Source of the DNA: an uncultured bacterium
GTDB taxonomy: Bacteria; Bacillota; Clostridia; Lachnospirales; Lachnospiraceae
Length of the DNA: 12,081 bases
Direction: 5' to 3'
Assembly: GCA_937916345.1 (NCBI GenBank)
Contig: CALFUE010000205.1
Coordinates: 1-12,081 of the forward strand
The notes under the pieces are model-generated. The model was not told where the DNA came from and did no database searches. It saw only the letters and a program-made list of their open reading frames with translations. A program made the translations under genes and the position numbers. Numbering within the stretch: position 1 is the stretch's first letter; the number at the start of each line of letters is the position of its first letter. Shown here in pieces: positions 1 to 6,580 of this stretch.

Positions 1-51
1 CATAATTTGGACCTTTTGACCCTTGTATCATCAGATAAAGAAGGAAGACAA
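1..51. other. Leader segment before prfA
   Basis: These 51 bases precede the prfA start and hold its ribosome binding site, AAGGAAG at 41-47. The prfA frame stays open to the window edge, but the upstream codons (TTG at position 7 onward) add 15 residues that are not part of the RF1 family. The other two frames have stops near the edge (TAA at 3-5, TGA at 17-19), so an upstream gene may end here. In many Firmicutes that gene is prmC, but too little is visible to say. Two short words (14-22 and 22-31) recur after prfA and are listed separately. Confidence 0.5.
14..31. repeat. Repeat words shared with the post-prfA hairpins
   Basis: TTTTGACCC at 14-22 recurs exactly at 1191-1199 in the same orientation. 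CTTGTATCAT at 22-31 recurs as its exact reverse complement at 1128-1137. Both second copies lie inside the two hairpins that follow prfA. Two shared words of 9 and 10 bases in such short intergenic stretches suggest that remnants of one dispersed intergenic repeat flank prfA. This is inference from word sharing; the rest of any upstream copy lies outside the window or has decayed. Confidence 0.4.
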
Positions 52-1122
52 ATGTTTGATAAACTGGAAGATATCCTGGTGAGATACCAGGAGATAATGA
101 GCGAGCTCTCCGACCCCGGTGCTGCGGGAGACTCGGGCAGATATCAGAAATTGATGAAGGAACAGGCGGAGATCATGCCGCTTGTCAACTGTTACAGTGA
201 ATACAAAGACGCAAAGCAGACCATAGATGACTCTCTGGAGCTCCTGGACTCCGAGAGTGATGAGGAACTGCGGGAAATGGCAAAGGAAGAACTGGCAGAG
301 GCCCGCGAGAGGGAGAGCGAGCTGTCCGACAAACTGAAAGTGCTGCTGCTCCCTAAGGATCCGAACGATGATAAAAATGTGATTGTGGAGATCAGGGCGG
401 GCGCAGGCGGTGAGGAGGCCGCCCTCTTTGCCTATGAGATATACCGCATGTATCAGCACTATGTGGAGAGCCGCAATTGGAAATCTGAGCTGCTGGAGGC
501 CGACGAGACCGGGATTGGCGGTATGAAGTCCGTGAATTTCATGGTCAGCGGCAAGGGCGCCTATTCTACATTAAAATACGAATCGGGAGTCCACAGGGTC
601 CAGAGAGTTCCCCAGACCGAGTCCCAGGGGCGCATCCAGACTTCTACCTGCTCGGTTGCGGTCATGCCCGAGGCGGAGGATGTAGACATAAAGATAGACG
701 AAAAGGATATCAGGATAGATGTCATGAGAGCCTCCGGAAACGGCGGACAGTGTGTCAACACCACGGATTCCGCGGTGAGGCTGACACATTATCCCACGGG
801 TATAGTCATTTATTCGCAGACTGAGAAATCCCAGCTGCAGAACAAGGACAAGGCCTTCGCGCTGCTGCGCACGAAGCTTTATGACCTGGAGCTTCAAAAG
901 CAGGCAGAGGCGAGAGCCGGAGACAGAAAGAGCCAGATCGGTACAGGGGATCGCTCGGAAAAGATCCGCACCTACAATTTTCCTCAGGGCCGCGTCACGG
1001 ATCACCGCATAAATCTCACCTCCTACAAGCTCGACAAGGTGATGAACGGAGACATACAGGAATTTATAGATGGCTGTATAGCTGCGGATCAGGCACAGAA
1101 GCTTGCCGCGGCTGATACTTGA
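52..1122 (+). CDS. prfA: Peptide chain release factor 1 (RF1)
   Basis: RF1 recognises UAA and UAG stop codons in the ribosomal A site and triggers peptidyl-tRNA hydrolysis. The start at ATG 52 gives 356 residues, the usual RF1 length, and the typical N-terminus MFDKLEDILVRYQEI. AAGGAAG lies 4 bases upstream. An open TTG start at position 7 would only add an atypical extension. The N-terminal helical domain covers roughly residues 1-100. The codon-recognition loop has the RF1-type P-x-T motif as P187-Q188-T189, within RVPQTESQGRIQTS. The catalytic GGQ is at residues 231-233; its glutamine is normally methylated by PrmC. The residue after GGQ is Cys, where E. coli has His. The reading frame is intact and ends at TGA 1120-1122. 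A gene cannot be confirmed upstream, and two hairpins follow the stop closely. Identification is secure. Confidence 0.97.
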   Translation: MFDKLEDILVRYQEIMSELSDPGAAGDSGRYQKLMKEQAEIMPLVNCYSEYKDAKQTIDDSLELLDSESDEELREMAKEELAEARERESELSDKLKVLLLPKDPNDDKNVIVEIRAGAGGEEAALFAYEIYRMYQHYVESRNWKSELLEADETGIGGMKSVNFMVSGKGAYSTLKYESGVHRVQRVPQTESQGRIQTSTCSVAVMPEAEDVDIKIDEKDIRIDVMRASGNGGQCVNTTDSAVRLTHYPTGIVIYSQTEKSQLQNKDKAFALLRTKLYDLELQKQAEARAGDRKSQIGTGDRSEKIRTYNFPQGRVTDHRINLTSYKLDKVMNGDIQEFIDGCIAADQAQKLAAADT

Positions 1123-1126
1123 TAAA

Positions 1127-1173
1127 TATGATACAAGCGCATTGCACACAACGTGTGCGTGCTGCGTATCATA
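1127..1173. repeat. Long imperfect hairpin after prfA
   Basis: The arms TATGATAC (1127-1134) and GTATCATA (1166-1173) pair perfectly. Inside them GC (1137-1138) pairs with GC (1164-1165), GCAT (1139-1142) pairs with GTGC (1159-1162, one G-U), and GCACAC (1144-1149) pairs with GTGTGC (1153-1158) around an AAC loop. That makes about 20 paired positions interrupted only by 1-2 base bulges. No T-run follows, so it is not a textbook terminator. Part of its left arm (ATGATACAAG) is repeated in inverted orientation before prfA at 22-31. It could be a transcript-end stabiliser or one unit of a dispersed intergenic repeat. Confidence 0.6.
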
Positions 1174-1203
1174 GTCGGGGGCAAAATAACTTTTGACCCC
1201 GAC
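1174..1203 (+). terminator. Strong hairpin, possible prfA terminator without T-run
   Basis: GTCGGGG (1174-1180) pairs with CCCCGAC (1197-1203). After a G-A mismatch, CAAAA (1182-1186) pairs with TTTTG (1191-1195) around the loop TAAC. The GC-rich 7-bp base and 5-bp upper stem make it the strongest short hairpin here, and its place just after prfA fits a transcript end. However the bases after it (ATCATAAATATAATG) contain no U-tract, so it may instead be part of the same repeat unit as the hairpin that abuts it at 1127-1173. The terminator role is inferred from position only. Confidence 0.35.
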
Positions 1204-1259
1204 ATCATAAATATAATGAAAAAAGTATTGATTTATTTGTGCAAATCTGTCAAAATATC

Positions 1260-1282
1260 TAACGTTAGCAGTTTGCCGATGA
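1260..1282 (+). promoter_or_regulatory. Possible sigma-28 (motility) promoter for the MCP gene
   Basis: GCCGATGA at 1275-1282 matches the flagellar sigma factor -10 element (GCCGATAA in E. coli, GCCGATAT in Bacillus) at seven of eight positions against the former. It would place the transcript start about 20 bases before the MCP start codon, a natural leader length that includes the AGAGGAG site. The -35 is weak: no TAAA lies at the usual 14-16 base spacing, and TAAC at 1260-1263 is too close. A 10-base perfect palindrome, CTAACGTTAG (1259-1268), sits just upstream of the -10. An alternative housekeeping pair is TTGATT (1228-1233) with CAAAAT (1251-1256), 17 bases apart, each 4 of 6 to consensus. 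Confidence 0.4.
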
Positions 1283-1309
1283 AATAAGCTTATGAGAGGA
1301 GTGTAGATT

Positions 1310-3082
1310 ATGGCAGTAGATTTGAGCTCTAGAAGTGAGCAAAAAGAGCTTCGCCGTGATAGAAACGAAGTGAAGTTCGGTATCACAGCCAGACTTGTGA
1401 TGATCAACTCGTTTCCGTTGATTTTGCTCACGCTGGTGGTAGTTATCGTATCGGTTTTGTCTATGAAAGGATCGCTCGAGGAGGAAGCGCTGGAAGGACT
1501 CCAGACCGCGGCAATTGCGGTTGCGTCGGGGCTGGACGGCGTTCCCGGGGACTTCTATCAGGATGAGTCGGGAGATGTTTTTAAGGGTGATATGAACCTC
1601 TCCACCGATTACGAGATGGAGGACGACATTAAGGCACAGTCCGGCACGGATGTGACCATATTCTGGGGAGACACCCGTATAGGTACTTCGATACTCGACT
1701 CCAGCGGAGCCAGACTGATAGGTACACAGGCGTCAGATACCGTTATCAAGACAGTCCTTCAGGGCGGGAACAATTACACTTCAACGGGCGTTGTGATAAA
1801 TGGTACATCCTATTTCGTTGCATATACACCTCTTACGAATGACGACGGTTCCATCGTAGGTATGGCATTTGCCGGAAAACCCAGTGAAAAGGTCGAAGGA
1901 CAGATCATGCAGACCGTCATCATGGTGGTGCTGATTGCTCTGATTCTCGGTGTAGCCTGCATCATCTTCGGTGTGGTTATGGCACTTGGTATTGCGAAGT
2001 CCATCAAGGCATCCTGCCACTTTATCGAAAGAATGGCGGACGGACATCTCGGTATACATATGCCGAAGTACAACCTTGACCGTACAGACGAGCTCGGCGA
2101 GATGAGCCGCGACCTGCTGCATCTGGAGGACAATCTGAAACACATAGTTGCCGATATCGAGATCTGCGCAGAGGAAATCGAGGAGGCGGGTCTGAAGCTG
2201 GAAACCATGTCAGGTCAGTCATCACAGGCAGCGGACGAGATCAGCCGCGCGGTAGAGGATATCTCAAAGGGCGCTGTATCACAGAGCGAAGAGATCGAGA
2301 CCGCGTCTATGCATGTCAACAATATGGGTGATGAGATCACAGGAATCGTTACAGATATCCACAACCTTGACGAGATATCTTCAAATATGAAGAATGCGTC
2401 AGACGAGTCGACGGCCATAATGAACGAGCTCTCTGTTTCAAATGAGCGTACCGTCGAGGCCATAAACAATATCGATCGTCAGATCAGAAAGACAAACGAG
2501 TCTGTACAGAGTATCCGCTCGGCAGTAGAATTGATCTCAAGCATTGCGGACGAGACATCGCTTCTTTCACTTAATGCTTCTATTGAGGCTGCTCATGCAG
2601 GAGATCAGGGACGAGGCTTCGCAGTCGTTGCTTCCCAGATCCAGGGACTTGCGGATCAGTCAAATACATCTGCCCAGAACATTCAGAGTATTATCAATCA
2701 GGTGCTTCAGGAGTCAGAGAACACTGTAAAGATCATGGACGAGACCCTGACGATCGTCAATACTCAGCAGGAGAAGCTGAACCAGACAAAGGAGAAGTTT
2801 GCAAACGTTGTAACCGGCGTAGAGCACACCAGCAGCGAAACCGCTGTTATCAGAAACAGCGCTCAGCAGACAGACAATTCGAGAAGCGTCGTTGTGGATG
2901 TCATCTCAAATCTGTCAGCTATCTCTCAGGAGAACGCGGCAAGCACACAACAGACCACAGCTTCTATGGAGGAGCTGAACTCAGCTATAAACCTTCTCGC
3001 GAACGAGGCAGAAGAGCTGAAGCACTTTGCGGATGACCTTGAGCGTCATATGAAGTTCTTCGATACCACGGAGGAAGACTGA
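1310..3082 (+). CDS. Methyl-accepting chemotaxis protein with extracellular Cache-like domain
   Basis: This is a membrane chemoreceptor that relays an external signal through CheW and CheA to the flagellar motor. The 590-residue protein has a basic cytoplasmic N-terminus, a first membrane helix at about residues 28-51, an extracellular ligand domain at about 52-199, a second membrane helix at about 200-227, a HAMP segment to about 280, and a long coiled-coil signalling domain. The kinase-control hairpin tip is plain at about 408-455 (IADETSLLSLNASIEAAHAG then GRGFAVVASQI). The ligand domain, with its VTIFWGDTRIGTSIL stretch and late SYFVAYTPL, resembles a single-Cache fold, but the ligand cannot be read from sequence. 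There is no C-terminal NWETF-type tether for CheR. The start at ATG 1310 has AGAGGAG at 1295-1301. It stands alone between gaps of 187 and about 219 bases, so it is probably its own transcription unit. Confidence 0.93.
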   Translation: MAVDLSSRSEQKELRRDRNEVKFGITARLVMINSFPLILLTLVVVIVSVLSMKGSLEEEALEGLQTAAIAVASGLDGVPGDFYQDESGDVFKGDMNLSTDYEMEDDIKAQSGTDVTIFWGDTRIGTSILDSSGARLIGTQASDTVIKTVLQGGNNYTSTGVVINGTSYFVAYTPLTNDDGSIVGMAFAGKPSEKVEGQIMQTVIMVVLIALILGVACIIFGVVMALGIAKSIKASCHFIERMADGHLGIHMPKYNLDRTDELGEMSRDLLHLEDNLKHIVADIEICAEEIEEAGLKLETMSGQSSQAADEISRAVEDISKGAVSQSEEIETASMHVNNMGDEITGIVTDIHNLDEISSNMKNASDESTAIMNELSVSNERTVEAINNIDRQIRKTNESVQSIRSAVELISSIADETSLLSLNASIEAAHAGDQGRGFAVVASQIQGLADQSNTSAQNIQSIINQVLQESENTVKIMDETLTIVNTQQEKLNQTKEKFANVVTGVEHTSSETAVIRNSAQQTDNSRSVVVDVISNLSAISQENAASTQQTTASMEELNSAINLLANEAEELKHFADDLERHMKFFDTTEED

Positions 3083-3301
3083 TGCAAATTGGGTCGTGAT
3101 CGCGCGGCAGGCGCACGATTCGGCTTTGAACGCAGTTCAAGCAATCCCCCGCTTCAAGCGCAATGAGCGCTAAGTGGGAGATAAGAGGCTTGTTTCAGTC
3201 GGGGTTAAAGCCTCGACTGAAAGGCTCAGAAGCAGCCTGCGTTCATGAGCAAGTAGCGAAGCGGATTGTGAATGTCCGCTTTAATGGTAACGATAGACGA
3301 A
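3083..3301 (+). ncRNA. Hairpin-rich gap before addB: structured RNA or mobile-element relic
   Basis: No convincing gene lies here. Successive inverted repeats fill it. ATCG-GCG pairs with CGC-CGAT (3099-3119). TTGAAC pairs with GTTCAA (3126-3140). A long stem spans 3144-3182: ATC-CCCGCTT with AAGTGGG-GAT, then AGCGC with GCGCT, about 15 paired positions, with CAAGC (3138-3142) able to close against GCTTG (3188-3192). TTTCAGTCGGGG pairs with CCTCGACTGAAA (3193-3222, one G-U, 12 positions). AGGCT pairs with AGCCT (3222-3238). AAGCGGA pairs with TCCGCTT (3259-3281). Some pairings exclude each other: GAGGCTT (3185-3191) is the exact complement of AAGCCTC (3208-3214), which would break the 12-position stem. 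No T-run follows any hairpin. The style recalls 3' ends of IS200/IS605-type elements or their guide RNAs, or a cis-regulatory leader. Both are inference. Confidence 0.35.
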
Positions 3302-6300
3302 ATGTCACTCGGATTTGTACTTGGCCTTGCCGGCTCAGGCAAGAGCACGTATATCTACAAACAAATATTAGAGGATGCGGCTGCTCATCCGGAAAAAGAC
3401 TACATAGTCGTTATTCCCGAGCAGTCCTCCATGAATACGCAGAAAGCCCTTACCGATCTGGCAAGGGCTCATGCTATTTTAAACATCGATGTCCTGAGCT
3501 TTAACCGGTTGACATACAGAGTGTTTACGGAGCTTTCTGTACCGGGAGGCGTTCTTCTGGATGATACGGCCAAAAATCTGATCCTGCGCCACATCCTGGC
3601 AGAGAAAAAGGATGATCTGGCAGTGCTTCCCGCGGGCGTGAGAAAGATGGGCTATGTGGATGAGATAAAGTCTCTTCTCACTGAGTTCGACGAGTACTGC
3701 GTGACCGACGAGGCACTTATGGACGCTGCGGAGAAAAGGAATACGGACTCCCCCTGTCTCTCAGCAAAGCTGAAGGATCTGGTCAGGCTGCGCAAAGCCT
3801 TCAGGGAGCGCTGTAGTGCTTCGGACAATGATTTCTTTGTGACAGGTCAGGGTGTCATGGAAAAGCTAACCGAGGTTTGTCACGAATCGGAATATCTGAA
3901 GGGTGCCACCATAGTATTTGACTGCTTCACCGGCTTTACTCCGGTGCAGCTTAATTTTGTGTCCGCCCTTTTGCGGATCGCCGAAAAGGTCTTCACTGTT
4001 CTGACTCTCGACCCGGATGATCTCCATGGGCATTACGGTAATGATGATCTGTTTTACATCACAAAAAATACATATTTCAAACTGCGAAGGCTGGCCACGG
4101 AAAATGGTGTCAGTGTCGAAGAAGACCTGATAATGCGCGAACTGCCCAGATTTTCCGGTGATCCGGAGCTGGAGTTTATCAACAGACATTTTCTGAGAAA
4201 TGACGGAGCTGTTTACGGACGCGATTTCAGGAATGTGCTTTTGCACAGCTTTCCCGATATTTTATCGGAGGTGCGCTTTGCCGCAGGAGAGATCACAGGT
4301 CTTACGAATAAGGGGATGCGCTACAGGGATATCGCCATAGTTTCGCCCTCCTCTGAATATACCTCACCCGTGAAGAAGGTATTTGAGGAGATGGGGATAC
4401 CTGTGTTTGTGGACGAGAAAAGCCCCGCCGGCAATGTGCCGCTGATCACGCTGATAAAGAATCTTTTTTCCGTAAAGCTGCGGAATTTTGACATAGATAC
4501 AGTCATGGCTTACTACCGAACCGGGCTATTGGATGTTGAACTGCGTGAGGTGGATGAACTGGAAAATTATCTGTACGCAAAGGGGATAAACAAGGAGTAC
4601 AAGTGGCGCAGGAAATGGGAGAATGACAGGTTTTCCGCACTGAAGGAGTGTATTCTTGGACCGCTTGATATGGTGTCGGCAGACGATGCGGACACCGTGG
4701 AAGAGCGCACCCGTGCCCTCTATACCTGCCTTCTCGAGCTGCACACAGATAAAAACTTAAGCGCGAGGGCGGACAGGCTTGAAGCGTCGGGTGATGTCAG
4801 AAGGGCGCAGGATTACAGGTCTGTCTGGGAAGCTCTGATGAAGCTTTTCGAAAAAATGCTCCTTCATCTTGGAACGGAAAAGGTGAGTTTCGAGGAATAC
4901 GCGGATATACTCTGCTCAGGTCTGGAATCCATCTCGGTGGGCAGTATTCCAACATCTCTGGATCAGGTGATGTACGGTGATATGACCCGCTCCCGCGCCC
5001 CGGAGGTGAAGGTGCTGATGGTACTTGGCGCGTCGGCAGGCGCTATTCCGCAGGTATTTAATTCCGGAGGACTATTCTCTCAGGCAGAGCGGACAGCGAT
5101 CCTTGCGGGAGGGTTGGCTATAGCCCCCACGGACAGGGAAAAGACACTCACCTCCAGATTTTATTTGTATAATGCATTCTGTCGGCCGAAGGAAAAATTA
5201 TACATCTCATACAGCCTGAGGAATTCAGACGGTTCTGCGGCAAAGAGATCCTATATAATATCTGATATGGGCTTAAGCGATGTATTCGTGGGAGAGCAGG
5301 GGCTTTCCGGCATTGCGGATATCGCGGATCTGCGCCGCTATGTATGCTTTGGCTTTCGCGATGCGCCGGGCCTGAATGAGGAGGAGAGGATTTACTTTGC
5401 CACGGCTTTGAATGTACTTTTGAGCGATGATGAAAATAAAAGGTGTGTTGAGCTGGCGGCGGAGAAAAATTTCCTGTCTAAGGATTGCCGCAGGCTTTCA
5501 AAGCAGCTCTTGATCAGGCTGTTCTCCGGAAGCCTGAGGGGCAGTGTCTCAAATCTTGAGACATACGCGTCCTGCGCCTGCAAATTTTATTTCAAATATG
5601 TGCTGCGCCTGAGGGAGAGGGAGACTGCTGTTTTTAAGAATACCGATTATGGCAATCTGTTCCACAGTGCCATGGAAAACCTTGGGAGACGCATAATGGC
5701 GTCACCCGGGGCAGAGATAGGAACCGCCGATATACTGGAATCCTTTGATACGGCAGGAAAGGAATTTGAGGAGAGGGGATTCTTTGAGGAACCTGAGGCG
5801 GCATTCTTCTACTCCCTGATGAGAAAGACTTATGAGACAGCGGCGGAGAGCGCACTGCATCAGCTCTCCTGCGGTGATTTTTCCATCGCGGAGGTCGAGA
5901 AGAAATTTTCAGAAACCTATGAGAGTGAGGAAGGCAGGCTGATCCTTTCGGGCACCATAGACAGGATCGATATCTGCCCGGCCGACGGGAGGCTGATGCT
6001 TCGGGTGATAGATTACAAGACCGGCACCAGGGAGATCACTCTCTCTGATATATATAACGGTATCTCTCTGCAGCTCCCCGTTTATCTGATGGAGGCCGGA
6101 AAGCTGTATAAGGACAGGGGAGAGACTTTAATTCCCGCGGGACTTTTTTATTACAGGATGGATGACCCGATGATTTCGGCTGATATTGAACTGGATGAAT
6201 ACAGCGCCCGCCTGGAGCAGAGAAAAGTCCTCGCCATGAGCGGTGCCTACAATACCGACGAATCAGTTATTGGAGCCATGGAACATGATGAGGAAGATCA

Positions 6301-6580
6301 TGTATTCAAAAAGAAGCGCGATTCAAACAAACTTACGACTGATGAAATGAATCTGATGCTGAAATACGTCGAAAAAAGGGTGCAAAAGACAGCTGACGAG
6401 ATATGGAACGGAGATTTTTCGCCCCGTCCCATTCAAAGACAAAAAGAAAGAACAGAGTGCGGGTATTGCGAGTACGCCGCTGTCTGTATGTTTGACCCCG
6501 ATGGGGATGATAAGTACAGAAGGTTTAAGAAAATTGACGACGAGACAGTCCTGGAACAGATGAGGAAAGGTATTTTATGA
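3302..6580 (+). CDS. addB: ATP-dependent helicase/nuclease subunit AddB
   Basis: AddB pairs with AddA to unwind and degrade double-strand DNA ends and load RecA. Residues are numbered from the first in-frame ATG (3272; 1102 residues). The Walker A motif is GLAGSGKS at 18-25. The C-terminal nuclease has an upstream Asp-containing strand (GTIDRID) and DYKTG at 914-918. The iron-sulfur ligands fit the family: one Cys at 768 (YASC), then C1063-x2-C1066-x5-C1072. An extra Cys lies at 770. Family members usually begin a few residues before the P-loop, as in MSLGFVLGLAGSGKS, so I prefer ATG 3302 (1092 residues). ATG 3272 and 3284 are also open, and none of the three has a good ribosome site. The stop overlaps the addA start as ATGA. 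No promoter was recognised upstream, so the gene may depend on one inside the structured gap or on read-through. Identity is secure; the start is not. Confidence 0.95.
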   Translation: MSLGFVLGLAGSGKSTYIYKQILEDAAAHPEKDYIVVIPEQSSMNTQKALTDLARAHAILNIDVLSFNRLTYRVFTELSVPGGVLLDDTAKNLILRHILAEKKDDLAVLPAGVRKMGYVDEIKSLLTEFDEYCVTDEALMDAAEKRNTDSPCLSAKLKDLVRLRKAFRERCSASDNDFFVTGQGVMEKLTEVCHESEYLKGATIVFDCFTGFTPVQLNFVSALLRIAEKVFTVLTLDPDDLHGHYGNDDLFYITKNTYFKLRRLATENGVSVEEDLIMRELPRFSGDPELEFINRHFLRNDGAVYGRDFRNVLLHSFPDILSEVRFAAGEITGLTNKGMRYRDIAIVSPSSEYTSPVKKVFEEMGIPVFVDEKSPAGNVPLITLIKNLFSVKLRNFDIDTVMAYYRTGLLDVELREVDELENYLYAKGINKEYKWRRKWENDRFSALKECILGPLDMVSADDADTVEERTRALYTCLLELHTDKNLSARADRLEASGDVRRAQDYRSVWEALMKLFEKMLLHLGTEKVSFEEYADILCSGLESISVGSIPTSLDQVMYGDMTRSRAPEVKVLMVLGASAGAIPQVFNSGGLFSQAERTAILAGGLAIAPTDREKTLTSRFYLYNAFCRPKEKLYISYSLRNSDGSAAKRSYIISDMGLSDVFVGEQGLSGIADIADLRRYVCFGFRDAPGLNEEERIYFATALNVLLSDDENKRCVELAAEKNFLSKDCRRLSKQLLIRLFSGSLRGSVSNLETYASCACKFYFKYVLRLRERETAVFKNTDYGNLFHSAMENLGRRIMASPGAEIGTADILESFDTAGKEFEERGFFEEPEAAFFYSLMRKTYETAAESALHQLSCGDFSIAEVEKKFSETYESEEGRLILSGTIDRIDICPADGRLMLRVIDYKTGTREITLSDIYNGISLQLPVYLMEAGKLYKDRGETLIPAGLFYYRMDDPMISADIELDEYSARLEQRKVLAMSGAYNTDESVIGAMEHDEEDHVFKKKRDSNKLTTDEMNLMLKYVEKRVQKTADEIWNGDFSPRPIQRQKERTECGYCEYAAVCMFDPDGDDKYRRFKKIDDETVLEQMRKGIL

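Noticed and set aside
7..51. Upstream TTG start that would extend RF1 by 15 residues
   Set aside because: The extension has no counterpart in RF1, while ATG 52 has a ribosome site and gives the standard N-terminus.
571..1431. Long open frame on the minus strand (286 codons) opposite prfA
   Set aside because: It lies antisense to a secure prfA, shows no recognisable domain, and runs across the post-prfA hairpins into the MCP gene. It is best explained by codon bias of the opposite strand.
3083..3301. Intrinsic terminator for the MCP gene
   Set aside because: Several hairpins are present, but none is followed by a T-run on the plus strand, so I could not assign a terminator.
3163..3504. Plus-strand open frame (113 codons) overlapping the structured gap and the addB start
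   Set aside because: It starts inside a hairpin, has no ribosome site, and its second half is out of frame with the conserved AddB P-loop region, which is clearly the coding frame.
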